Source: Verrucomicrobiaceae bacterium (GTDB lineage Bacteria > Verrucomicrobiota > Verrucomicrobiia > Verrucomicrobiales > Verrucomicrobiaceae). From it: 64,000 nt of DNA. The notes under the pieces were generated by a model, which worked only from the letters and a program-made list of their open reading frames with translations, was not told the origin of the DNA and searched no databases. Both the position numbers and the translations under genes were made by a program. Shown one piece after another: positions 15,537 to 24,023 of this stretch; the first letter of the stretch is position 1; the number at the start of each line of letters is the position of its first letter. Location: the NCBI GenBank assembly GCA_016795485.1, contig JAEUHM010000009.1:1-64000 (forward strand), read 5' to 3'.

Positions 15537-18065
15537 ATGAAAGAAGCCGCCGCTCGCATCAAGATCAACAAGCTGCTCGAAAATGCAGGCTGGCGCTTCT
15601 TTGCCGACGCGAAAGGCCCGGCGAACATCCAGCTTGAACCCAGCGTTACCATAAAGACGCAGGACCTTGATGCACTGGGTGAAAACTTCGAGAAAGCGAG
15701 CAAGGGATTCATCGACTTCCTGCTGCTCAACGAAAAGGGCTTTCCGTTCATCGTGCTCGAAGCCAAGTCCGAGGATAAAAGCCCGCTCGTGGGCAAGGAG
15801 CAGGCGCGCAAATACGCCAAGTCGCAAAACTGCCGCTTCGTCATCCTCTCCAACGGCAACCTCCATTACTTCTGGGACCTTGAGCGCGGCAATCCCTACA
15901 TCATCACCGCCTTTCCGACACCGACTTCGGTCACCGGATACCAGAAGAGTGTCCCAGATCCCAAGAGGCTCATCGAGGAGAACGTCTCCGATGACTACGT
16001 CGTCCTCACGCAGCGCCCCGGTTATGCCTCGGAAGCCGCCTGGAAAAATGACGCCGAGCGCCCGCGCTTCATCGAGGTTAACAGCCTTCGCTTCCTGCGG
16101 CCTTACCAGAAGAAAGCCATCGTCGCCATCCAGCAGGCGGTGAAGCGTGGCAGTGACCGCTTTCTGCTCGAAATGGCCACCGGCACCGGGAAGACCCTCA
16201 CCTCCGCCGCCATCATCAAGCTCTTCCTCCGCACCGGCAATGCCCGCCGCGTCCTGTTTCTCGTGGATCGGCTCGAATTGGAAGACCAGGCGCTCAAGGC
16301 ATTCAGGAAGGTCCTCGCGAACGACTACAAGAGCGTCATCTACAAGGAGAATCGCGATGACTGGCGGCATGCCGAGATCGTTGTCACCACCGTCCAGTCA
16401 CTGCTCTTCAATAACAAATACCAGCGCCTCTTTTCGCCCACGGACTTCGATCTCGTCATCTCCGACGAAGCGCATCGCTCTATCGGCGGCAACGCCCGCG
16501 CCGTGTTTGACTACTTCATCGGCTACAAGCTAGGCCTCACCGCTACGCCACGCGATTACCTGAAGAAGTTCACCAAAGAGAACAAGACCACCCGTGACCC
16601 GCGCGAGTTCGAGCGCCGTCTGCTGCTCGATACCTACCGCACCTTCGGCTGCGATGATGGCCAGCCCACCTTCCGCTATTCACTTCTCGATGGGGTTAAG
16701 GACGGCTTCCTCATCAATCCTACCGTGGTGGATGCACGCAGCGAGGTCACCACGCAGTTGCTTTCAGATTCTGGCTTCGTCGCAAGGTTCACCGACGACA
16801 ACGGCGACGACCAGGAGGAAGCCTTCCAGCAGCGCGAGTTCGAGAAGCGCTTCTTCTCGCCCGCCACCAACCAACTCCTCTGCAAGACCTTTCTTGAGAA
16901 CGCCTTTCGTGACCCCATCAGCGGTGAGGTCGGTAAGTCCATCGTCTTTGCCGTCAGTCAGAATCACGCAGCCAAGCTCGCGCAGATTCTCAATGAGATG
17001 GCCGACCGCATGTTCCCCGGCAAGTATCAGTCTGACTTCGCCGTGCAGGTCACCTCGCAGGTGGACGGTGCCCAGCAGCACACCATCAACTTCACTAACA
17101 ACAACCTGCTAGGCTCGTCCAACTTCATCCCCACCTACAAGACCAGCAAGGCGCGGGTCTGCGTCACCGTCGGCATGATGACCACCGGCTATGATTGCCC
17201 AGACTTGTTAAACCTCGGCCTCTTCCGCCCCATTTTTTCCCCCACCGACTTCATCCAGATCAAAGGCCGTGGCACCCGCAAGCACGATTTCCGAGAGCAG
17301 CTCTTCGACGACAGCATCCAGGAGAGCGTGAAGGAGCCAACCAAGACCGCCTTCAAGCTCTTCGACTTCTTCGCCAACTGCGAATACTTCGAGGAGGACT
17401 ACAACTACGACCAGATTCTGGAGCTGCCCAGGCACAAAGGGCAGGCCGGAGACGGTCCGAATCCTCCTCCCCCGCCCGGTGGCACCTACGAGCATCGAGG
17501 TGAAGACATTCTCGCCACCATCAAGGAGGAAGCCATCGGAGAACAGGGCATGCGGATCGACCGTGAGTTCTACGCCAAGTTCGAGGACCGGATTCGCGAG
17601 AATGAGTTCATCGCTGCCAGTGTCGAGTCCGGCCAGTGGGACCGGGTCATTGACTACGTGAACAAAGAGGTCTTCGACAAGCCTGCGGAATACTACTCAC
17701 TGGACAAGCTGCGCAAAGCCGCCGGTGTGGATCGCCGCCTGACACTCCGAGAGATTTTGGAGAAGATCTTCGGCCTCATCCCGCGCTTCAAGTCCAAGGA
17801 CGACCTCCTGGAAGAGGAGTTCTCCAAGTTTGTCTCCGACTGCAAACCGGACGAGGCTGAGGCACTCCCTGCCATCAAGACCTACTTCAAGGCCTACGCC
17901 ACTAGTGACCAGATTCGCCACATCATCGAGTCTGGCGAACTCACCGCCCTCGCCACGAATCCCGTCTTCTCCACGAAGGACTTCAAGGCTGTTCCTGCAA
18001 AATACCGCACCCTGATCCCTGATTACATCAAGGACTACGTATCTCTAAACCAGTTCGTCGCCTAA
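15537..18065 (+). CDS. hsdR: type I restriction endonuclease subunit R
   Basis: The 842-residue subunit is the ATP-driven translocase and nuclease of a type I R-M system. The N-terminal nuclease fold shows GFIDFLLLNEKGFPFIVLEAKSE (Asp...Glu-x-Lys, about residues 58-79). The SF2 motor follows: MATGTGKT near residue 212, DEAH near 309, GLTATP, and motif VI QIKGRGTRK near 575. A proline-rich hinge (NPPPPPGG, about 642) precedes an EcoEI-type C-terminal domain that contacts the methylase. It opens the operon with the four-helix-bundle gene (3-nt gap) and the M-S fusion. No clear ribosome binding site precedes the ATG. The length fits the shorter EcoEI-like HsdR group. Confidence 0.94.
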   Translation: MKEAAARIKINKLLENAGWRFFADAKGPANIQLEPSVTIKTQDLDALGENFEKASKGFIDFLLLNEKGFPFIVLEAKSEDKSPLVGKEQARKYAKSQNCRFVILSNGNLHYFWDLERGNPYIITAFPTPTSVTGYQKSVPDPKRLIEENVSDDYVVLTQRPGYASEAAWKNDAERPRFIEVNSLRFLRPYQKKAIVAIQQAVKRGSDRFLLEMATGTGKTLTSAAIIKLFLRTGNARRVLFLVDRLELEDQALKAFRKVLANDYKSVIYKENRDDWRHAEIVVTTVQSLLFNNKYQRLFSPTDFDLVISDEAHRSIGGNARAVFDYFIGYKLGLTATPRDYLKKFTKENKTTRDPREFERRLLLDTYRTFGCDDGQPTFRYSLLDGVKDGFLINPTVVDARSEVTTQLLSDSGFVARFTDDNGDDQEEAFQQREFEKRFFSPATNQLLCKTFLENAFRDPISGEVGKSIVFAVSQNHAAKLAQILNEMADRMFPGKYQSDFAVQVTSQVDGAQQHTINFTNNNLLGSSNFIPTYKTSKARVCVTVGMMTTGYDCPDLLNLGLFRPIFSPTDFIQIKGRGTRKHDFREQLFDDSIQESVKEPTKTAFKLFDFFANCEYFEEDYNYDQILELPRHKGQAGDGPNPPPPPGGTYEHRGEDILATIKEEAIGEQGMRIDREFYAKFEDRIRENEFIAASVESGQWDRVIDYVNKEVFDKPAEYYSLDKLRKAAGVDRRLTLREILEKIFGLIPRFKSKDDLLEEEFSKFVSDCKPDEAEALPAIKTYFKAYATSDQIRHIIESGELTALATNPVFSTKDFKAVPAKYRTLIPDYIKDYVSLNQFVA

Positions 18066-18068
18066 CGC

Positions 18069-18731
18069 ATGGCTGACGACTCCCTCATCCCAAAGCATGG
18101 CGGCTACCGCAAGCTGAAAAGCTTTCAGGTGGCCCAGCTTTGTTATGATGTGACCGTCCGCTTCTGTGACCGCTACATCAGCCTGAAGAGCCGCACTCAT
18201 GACCAGATGGTGCAGGCCGCTCGCAGTGGGGTTCAGAACATCGCCGAGGGCAGCGAGTTCAGCGCCACGTCCAAGAAGATGGAACTCAAGCTCACCAACG
18301 TGGCACGTGCCAGCCTGGAGGAGCTGCGGTTGGACTACGAAGATTATCTCAGGCACCGGGGCCTGCCCCAGTGGCCGCATGACCACCCTGTTCTCATCCG
18401 GTTCAAACAGTGCCGTTGCCGCACCTTGGACGATGTCAGAGCCTGGGTGGAGCAAGAGCGGAAACAAAACCACACGGACACACACAGACAGACACGGACG
18501 GAGGGACCCAACACCTCAGACCAGTCCGTGCCCGTCCCTGAAGGTCCGTGCCCGTCCATGTCTTCAGACCTCCTTGTGGCCAATGCCGCGCTCTCACTGC
18601 TGAATCTGGCCTGCTGGCTTTTGGACCGTCAGGTGCAGGCTCAGGCCGAAGCCTTTGAAAAAGAAGGCGGCTTTACCGAACGGCTCTACCGTGTGCGCTC
18701 CCAGCGCCGGAGGAACCCTCCCAAACCCTGA
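18069..18731 (+). CDS. four-helix-bundle suffix protein (S23/Avd-like) inside the R-M operon
   Basis: The 220-residue protein opens with the S23-type four-helix-bundle pattern (KLKSFQVAQLCYDVTVRFCDRY, MVQAARSGVQNIAEGSEFSATSKKMELKLTN, ARASLEELRLDYEDYL). It has an extended C-terminal region, matching what databases call 'four helix bundle suffix domain'. The bundle is related to the 23S rRNA intervening-sequence protein and to the Avd accessory protein of diversity-generating retroelements. A low-complexity linker (about residues 136-176) is encoded by repeated CCGTGCCCGTCC and CACGGAC units, and a final helix AALSLLNLACWLLDRQ follows. Its place between hsdR and hsdMS (3 and 29 nt gaps) suggests a role with the R-M complex, but none is established. 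Confidence 0.75.
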   Translation: MADDSLIPKHGGYRKLKSFQVAQLCYDVTVRFCDRYISLKSRTHDQMVQAARSGVQNIAEGSEFSATSKKMELKLTNVARASLEELRLDYEDYLRHRGLPQWPHDHPVLIRFKQCRCRTLDDVRAWVEQERKQNHTDTHRQTRTEGPNTSDQSVPVPEGPCPSMSSDLLVANAALSLLNLACWLLDRQVQAQAEAFEKEGGFTERLYRVRSQRRRNPPKP

Positions 18732-18760
18732 CACCCCCTCCATCTTTTCTCTGCCTCTAC

Positions 18761-21397
18761 ATGCTCGACACCGATACCAAACGCCGCATCGACACCGCCC
18801 GCGACATCCTCGTCGGCAAAGTCCCAGATCCCAAGTCCCAGGTCGAGCAGATCACCATCGCCCTCATCTACAAGTTCATGGATGACATGGATGCCGAGTC
18901 CGAGGACCTCGGCGGCAAGCGCAAGTTCTTCACCGGCGACTTCGCCCGCTACGGCTGGGCGAAGCTCATGCGCTCCGGTCTCGGCGGGCACGAGACCCTC
19001 GCGCTTTACGGCGAGGGCATCACCAAGATGACGGAAAACCCCGGCCTCCCGCCGCTCTTCCGGGACATCTTCAAAAACGCCTACCTCCCTTACCGCGACC
19101 CCGAGACGCTCAAGGCCTTCCTCAAGATCATCGACGAGTTCACCTACGACCACAGCGAGCGCCTTGGCGATGCCTTCGAGTATCTGCTCAGCGTCCTCGG
19201 CTCGCAGGGCGATGCCGGCCAGTTCCGCACTCCGCGCCACATCATTGATTTCATCGTCCAGATCGTGGACCCGAAGAAGGACGAGACCGTCCTCGACCCC
19301 GCCTGCGGCACCGCCGGCTTCCTCATCTCCGCCTACAAGCACATCCTGCGCACCAACACCGACGCCAAGGGCCACAGTCGGCTCACCCCGGACGACCGCG
19401 GCCGCCTCGCCAGGAACTTCAAGGGCTACGACATCAGCCCCGACATGGTGCGCCTCTCCCTGGTGAACCTCTATCTCCACGGCTTCACCGATCCCCACAT
19501 CTACGAATACGACACCCTCACTTCCGAGGAGCGCTGGAACGAATTTGCCGACGTCATCCTCGCCAACCCGCCCTTCATGTCCCCGAAAGGGGGCATTAAG
19601 CCCCACCGCCGCTTCTCCATCCAGGCCAAGCGCAGCGAAGTCCTCTTCGTGGACTACATGGCCGAGCACCTCACGCCCGGCGGACGCGCCGGCATCATCG
19701 TGCCGGAGGGCATCATCTTCCAGAGCCAGACCGCTTACATCGAGCTGCGGAAGATGCTCGTGGACACCTGCCTTGTCGCCGTCATCTCCCTGCCCGCCGG
19801 TTGCTTCAATCCCTACTCCGGGGTGAAGACCAGCATCCTCGTCCTCGACAAGAGCCTCGCGAAGCAGGCGCAGACCATCGCCTTCTTCAAAGTGGAGAAC
19901 GACGGCTTCGGCCTCGGCGCCCAGCGCCGCGCCATCGAGAAGAACGACCTCCCCCAGGTGCAGGCCGAACTCTCGGCGTATCTCCAAGCCCTGCGCGAAG
20001 GCAACACAGGAGCGCGGACACTCATGTCCGCTTCTGCGACCTCCGCTGCATCCCCCGCTTCGACCACCTCCAAGGCAACCAAAGGTCTCACACAGCCAGA
20101 TGCCGGACCCTCCTCCGATGGCGGACAGGAGTGTCCGCGCTCCTTCACCACCGGCCTCATCGTCCCGAAGGAAAAGATCGCCGCCAACGGCGACTACAAC
20201 CTCAGCGGCGAGCGGTATCGGGAGGGCGCAGCGACCAATGCGAGCTTTCCAAAGGTTCGCCTCGGTGATGCCTGCGAGAGGATCATGGACGGAACTCACT
20301 TTTCTCCCAAGAGCACAGAACAAGGCGAATTCCGATATATCACGGCGAAAAATATCAAAGAATGGGGGCTCGCTCTCGACGACGTAACTCACCTCACGAA
20401 GGCTGACCACGATGAGATTTATCGGCGGTGTCCTGTCAAGAAGGGCGATGTTCTCTACATTAAAGACGGGGCGACAACCGGAGTCGCCACCATCAATCCG
20501 CTCGATGAAGAGTTCTCGCTTCTGTCGAGTGTCGCAGTTCTTCGAGGCAAAGCAGGTGTTTTAGATAACCGATTCTTGGTCGCCTATCTCAACTCACCCA
20601 TCGGCAAACAGCACATGCTCGGGATGATGTCAGGGGTGGCGATTAGCCGACTAACTCTAACGAAGCTCAATGACGCAGAAATCCCCCTGCCGCCGCTGGA
20701 GGTGCAGAAGGAGATCGTGGCGGAGATCGAGGGCTACCAGAAAGTCATCAACGGCGCCCGCGCCGTCCTCGACCACTACCGCCCCCACATCCCCATCCAC
20801 CCCGACTGGCCGATGGTGCGCTTGGCTGATGTTTGCGAAACCATTACTGACGGCGACCACCAGCCACCACCAAAGGCGAATGAAGGTGTCCCCTTCGTTA
20901 CCATCACGAACATCGGTGACGACCATGAGCTTGATTTCACAAAGACCTTCTTTGTACCCGATAGCTACTACGAGAATCTCGGTTCAGCGCGGAAACCGCA
21001 GAAGGGTGATATACTCTACTCTGTCACTGGATCATACGGCATCGCTGTCATGGTCCGATCTGACCGGCGATTCTGCTTTCAACGCCACATCGCGATTATT
21101 CGCCCCGCTTCCGAACTGAACAATGCGTATCTTCACAGTTTGTTGTCTTCTCCGTTCATGCTGCAGCAGGCCCACGCTGCTGCTACTGGCGTTGCTCAAA
21201 AGACCGTTTCATTGAACTCTCTTCGTAACTTTCAAATCCCCCTCCCACCTCTCGCCACGCAGCAAGCCATCGTGGCCGAGATCGAAGGCGAGCAAGCGCT
21301 GGTGGCCGCCAACCGCGAACTGATCACCCGTTTCGAGCAGAAAATCCAAGCCACCCTCGCACGCATCTGGGGGGACGGCGGACCCGACGAAACCTGA
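18761..21397 (+). CDS. fused type I DNA methyltransferase-specificity protein (HsdM-HsdS)
   Basis: One 878-residue polypeptide joins the two modification subunits. The M part has the HsdM N-terminal helical domain, SAM motif DPACGTAGFL (about residue 178) and catalytic NPPF (ILANPPFMSP, about 267), so it is an N6-adenine methylase. The S part (from about 490) has two target-recognition domains, each closed by the conserved helix-capping phrase: IPLPPLEVQKEIVAEIEGYQ and IPLPPLATQQAIVAEIEGEQ. It sets which bipartite site is cut by HsdR and protected by methylation. Residues about 416-461 are an in-frame insertion encoded by two inverted hairpin repeats; normal homologues run directly into GLIVPKEKIAANGDYNLSGERY. 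M-S fusions are known but uncommon among type I systems. Confidence 0.92.
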   Translation: MLDTDTKRRIDTARDILVGKVPDPKSQVEQITIALIYKFMDDMDAESEDLGGKRKFFTGDFARYGWAKLMRSGLGGHETLALYGEGITKMTENPGLPPLFRDIFKNAYLPYRDPETLKAFLKIIDEFTYDHSERLGDAFEYLLSVLGSQGDAGQFRTPRHIIDFIVQIVDPKKDETVLDPACGTAGFLISAYKHILRTNTDAKGHSRLTPDDRGRLARNFKGYDISPDMVRLSLVNLYLHGFTDPHIYEYDTLTSEERWNEFADVILANPPFMSPKGGIKPHRRFSIQAKRSEVLFVDYMAEHLTPGGRAGIIVPEGIIFQSQTAYIELRKMLVDTCLVAVISLPAGCFNPYSGVKTSILVLDKSLAKQAQTIAFFKVENDGFGLGAQRRAIEKNDLPQVQAELSAYLQALREGNTGARTLMSASATSAASPASTTSKATKGLTQPDAGPSSDGGQECPRSFTTGLIVPKEKIAANGDYNLSGERYREGAATNASFPKVRLGDACERIMDGTHFSPKSTEQGEFRYITAKNIKEWGLALDDVTHLTKADHDEIYRRCPVKKGDVLYIKDGATTGVATINPLDEEFSLLSSVAVLRGKAGVLDNRFLVAYLNSPIGKQHMLGMMSGVAISRLTLTKLNDAEIPLPPLEVQKEIVAEIEGYQKVINGARAVLDHYRPHIPIHPDWPMVRLADVCETITDGDHQPPPKANEGVPFVTITNIGDDHELDFTKTFFVPDSYYENLGSARKPQKGDILYSVTGSYGIAVMVRSDRRFCFQRHIAIIRPASELNNAYLHSLLSSPFMLQQAHAAATGVAQKTVSLNSLRNFQIPLPPLATQQAIVAEIEGEQALVAANRELITRFEQKIQATLARIWGDGGPDET
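20008..20142 (+). repeat. inverted pair of repeat hairpins (REPIN-like) inside the M-S gene
   Basis: GGAGC-GCGGACA-CTCA-TGTCCGC (hairpin 20014-20031) and its reverse complement GCGGACA-GGAG-TGTCCGC-GCTCC (hairpin 20121-20138) flank about 90 bp. Together they form an inverted doublet like REPIN elements. It adds about 45 codons, low-complexity and Ala/Ser/Thr-rich, in frame in the inter-domain linker. Confidence 0.8.
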
Positions 21398-21410
21398 AAT
21401 CCCCTTATCC

Positions 21411-22649
21411 ATGAACCCGTCCCACCTGCTGATCGCTACTAATGAGTTGCAGAGAGGTGACGTGCTACTGATGCACGGTGGGGGCAAGGATGCGAAAGCG
21501 ATCTCGCACTTCACTGGTGGCCCTTACTCCCATGCTGCACTGTGCCTGGGAGGACATGGGATATGGGAATCGGACGGGGATATCATCGGCACCAAGTTCA
21601 TGGTTTCGGTCGGTTATTGTCACCGCGACGGAAGGCAGCTGCTGCTCGCCACCATTCCTGGTAACCCGGAAAGCTGTGAAGTGTATCGCCACAGCGGAAT
21701 GGCTGAGATATCCGAAGAGAGGTTCATGGAAGTCTTCGCTGCTGAGGTGCGCAGGTTCCACGGGATGAACTACTCCGAATACCGGCGGTTGTTGCCCATG
21801 GTGAAGGCCGGCTGGTTTTGGAAGCGAATCCTCTACTGGGTGGCGTCGCGACGTGACCGCCGCGCCGTCGGCAAGAAGGTGCATGGAGCGTTCTGCTCGG
21901 AACTGGTGGCCAGCTTCTATGCCCGTCTGGGCCTGTCGTTGTTTGATGAGCCGAAAGAACTCGCAGCCGTGACTCCCCTCACCCTTGCGCAGTCGAAGCT
22001 GGAAAAGCAGGACGGACTCGTGCTGGAATCGAAATCCGTGACCCTCATCCCCGACCCTGATAACGACTTTCAGAACTGGGCATTCCTGCACCGTATGGAC
22101 CCGGCCACCGGCGAACAGGTAGATATTGTTGCACAGGCGAGGAACCGGCAATTGCTCGCACTGCGGCAATTGGAGGCGATCAGGGTCATGACTAAAAGGG
22201 ACACTGCGGCGCTGAAGGTGATCTTGCAGGAAAAGATGACGGAGATTCTAAAAGGCTTTCAAGAGCAGGGGGAAAGGATACTTAGCCACGTGGAATGCTG
22301 TGCCGCCCTGCAAGATCCGGGAACGGTTAGGCGGGCGCAGCGTCTGATGGAACGCTACATGGCTCTGGCCCCCGATGTACACCAGATGCACGAGTATGTG
22401 GAAGAGGATCACGACCGCTACGAAAGAACAATGCGCTCCATAAACGCGCTAAAAGTTTCCTCATGTCGGTGCGAGCTGCTGCTGTGCGTGCGGATCAGCC
22501 GGGGGCAGACGGCTAAGGCTGCCGGGTGGAGGGGCTGGTCCATAAAATGGAAGCTGAAGAGCCTGCGGCGGAAAAACATCCGTCTGTTCAGGAGAGCCCG
22601 CCAGTTGATGCTGCCTTTGATGAAAGCTAGGGAAAAAGGGGGCGTGTGA
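21411..22649 (+). CDS. permuted NlpC/P60 (YiiX/YebB-like, C92) papain-like peptidase with helical C-terminus
   Basis: The 412-residue protein's N-terminal half looks like a circularly permuted papain-like fold: LQRGDVLLMHGG, then the catalytic His in GGPYSHAALCLGG (His41), a barrel region, and the nucleophile in HGAFCSELVASFYARLGL (Cys162). This His-before-Cys order is diagnostic. Such enzymes can act as amidases, thiol peptidases or lipid-acyl hydrolases. Residues about 230-400 are predicted helical with many Arg/Lys and no recognised domain. There is no signal peptide or membrane segment, so it is cytoplasmic. It starts 13 nt after the M-S gene, so it is probably co-transcribed with the R-M system. 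The substrate is unknown. Confidence 0.75.
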   Translation: MNPSHLLIATNELQRGDVLLMHGGGKDAKAISHFTGGPYSHAALCLGGHGIWESDGDIIGTKFMVSVGYCHRDGRQLLLATIPGNPESCEVYRHSGMAEISEERFMEVFAAEVRRFHGMNYSEYRRLLPMVKAGWFWKRILYWVASRRDRRAVGKKVHGAFCSELVASFYARLGLSLFDEPKELAAVTPLTLAQSKLEKQDGLVLESKSVTLIPDPDNDFQNWAFLHRMDPATGEQVDIVAQARNRQLLALRQLEAIRVMTKRDTAALKVILQEKMTEILKGFQEQGERILSHVECCAALQDPGTVRRAQRLMERYMALAPDVHQMHEYVEEDHDRYERTMRSINALKVSSCRCELLLCVRISRGQTAKAAGWRGWSIKWKLKSLRRKNIRLFRRARQLMLPLMKAREKGGV

Positions 22650-22829
22650 ATCCTCTTGCACGATTCTAGTCATTTTACGTCGGCGGGTGAGTGGCGAGTC
22701 GAGGTCAGTCAAGGATCGAAACTGCAAACCTGCATTGATCTCCAATCTGTCATTCGTCATTGGGTCTTCGCCCTTCAGACTGTCCTCCGCCCCGCCTTCA
22801 ATCGCCTCGGCGAACAGATCGAGGACTCC

Positions 22830-22991
22830 ATCGCGAAGGTGCGCTTCGTCCGCTCCCGCAGCGTATGGCAACTCTTCTGGATGCGGGCCGACCTCAAATG
22901 GCACCGCTATCCACCGTGCCCGGAAACCGCATCACTGAGCGAGGCCCTGCACGTCATTCACCAAGACACGAACGGTTGCTTCTTCGGCTGA
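22830..22991 (+). pseudogene. C-terminal fragment of a DUF3024 protein
   Basis: The frame at 22830-22991 encodes IAKVRFVRSRSVWQLFWMRA followed by DLKWHRY and ends NGCFFG. This matches the second half of DUF3024 proteins, which end in a tryptophan-rich 'WxLFWxRADLKWHxY...CFFG' segment. The usual N-terminal half (about 60 residues, with an 'IRPxW' strand) is missing: upstream in-frame codons (22656-22829) come from unrelated AT/CT-rich filler. It is probably a truncated gene. The family has no known function. Confidence 0.6.
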
Positions 22992-23213
22992 AGCCCCCGC
23001 CTCGCCCGCGACATGATGCACGGCTTCGATCTGAAGAAGACGACGCTCCAGCAGGCGGAGTTGCTGTGTGCGGAATGGGTGTGAGGCTGGGCGCGTGAGG
23101 GCGGCACCGATGGGTAATTGACGTTGCCCAGTTAGGGCGATCCGATTACTTTCCAAGCATGTCCACTCGTGGCAATGCCCGCTTGAGGAGCGGATTCAGC
23201 TCTGAGAAATTTC
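22992..23213. other. degenerate coding fragment before the HipA-like gene
   Basis: The plus frame 22998-23084 encodes RLARDMMHGFDLKKTTLQQA and ends LLCAEWV before a stop. It has the look of the end of a real protein, but I do not recognise the family and it has no start. The rest, to the ATG at 23214, shows nothing else. With the DUF3024 fragment it marks a decayed zone within the island. Confidence 0.4.
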
Positions 23214-24023
23214 ATGGAACCAACCATCACTATCACCGAAATCCTGGGCCGTGCCGAGCAGGGCATGACACGGCCTTTTGTCTGCCGTGGTGACGACATG
23301 ATGACCTACTACATCAAAGGGGCGTACGCTGGGCTGCGCTCATTGTGCTGTGAGTGGGTGGCGAATCGTCTAGTGAACCGGGTGCTGCCGAGAGTGTCGC
23401 TCGGCGTGCCTTTGTCCACGATCGCGGAGGTGCCTGCGGCTCTTATCGAAGGCAGCGCGCGAAAGGATGCTCGTGATCTGGGCTCGGGGCTGGTGTTTGC
23501 CTCCCAGCGGATGGAGGGTGGGCAAGAACTGAACTGGTCGGCAGCGCAAGGCTGGCCGGAGGAGACGATGGCACTGCTGTTGTTGCTCGATCTGTGGCTA
23601 CAGAATGAGGACCGCAGTTTGTCGGCCCTGGGTGGCAATCCAAACCTATTGGTGGAGCAGATTCCGCCATCGCGGGATGATGACCGTGAAGGGGCTATGT
23701 TGAAGGATCAGCCCCGGCCTGAAATGCTATGGGTCTACGATTTCAATCTGGCCTTTGATGAGGACTTCAGCCGCGAACGGTTCTTTGGTGCACATGTCTT
23801 CGGTGAGGCACTGCGGGTGTGGCCGGAGGGTTTCCGTGAGCGCATGGAGCCTCGCCTGCGGGCTGCACTGGGCGAGGTGCGGGCGATCTTTGCTGAATTG
23901 CCGCTGGAGTGGCTGCATGTGGAAGGGGATGAAAGTCTGCCTGTGCAACTGGACGTGGAGAAGGTAATCTCTGCGCTTGAACTGCCCTTCAGCCAACCGG
24001 ACCTCTTTTGGAATCTGCAATGA
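23214..24023 (+). CDS. HipA-like kinase domain protein
   Basis: The 269-residue protein matches the compact HipA-like kinase group: an N-terminal lobe with YYIKGAYAGLRSLCCEWVANRL, then LLDLWLQNEDRSLSALGGNPNLL carrying the catalytic Asp (NEDR, Asp133) and Asn (GNPN, Asn142 or Asn144), and VYDFNLAF (Asp176) as the metal-binding DFx motif. All catalytic residues are present, so it is probably an active Ser/Thr-type kinase. It lacks the HipA N-terminal subdomain and a HipB partner. Instead it overlaps the next gene, a DUF3037 protein, by ATGA, a pairing seen widely in bacteria. By analogy it may work as a toxin or stress kinase, which is inference. Confidence 0.8.
   Translation: MEPTITITEILGRAEQGMTRPFVCRGDDMMTYYIKGAYAGLRSLCCEWVANRLVNRVLPRVSLGVPLSTIAEVPAALIEGSARKDARDLGSGLVFASQRMEGGQELNWSAAQGWPEETMALLLLLDLWLQNEDRSLSALGGNPNLLVEQIPPSRDDDREGAMLKDQPRPEMLWVYDFNLAFDEDFSRERFFGAHVFGEALRVWPEGFRERMEPRLRAALGEVRAIFAELPLEWLHVEGDESLPVQLDVEKVISALELPFSQPDLFWNLQ

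Noticed and set aside
15065..15859. A 264-codon minus-strand frame overlapping the start of hsdR
   Set aside because: Most of it is translated microsatellite and spacer repeats, and its first third is antisense to the HsdR nuclease domain.
18069..18731. A diversity-generating retroelement, since the bundle resembles Avd
   Set aside because: No reverse transcriptase, template repeat or variable repeat is present in the window.
18686..20410. A 574-codon minus-strand frame opposite hsdMS
   Set aside because: It is antisense to a gene with clear methylase motifs; its composition mirrors GC-rich codon third positions and it has no recognisable domain.
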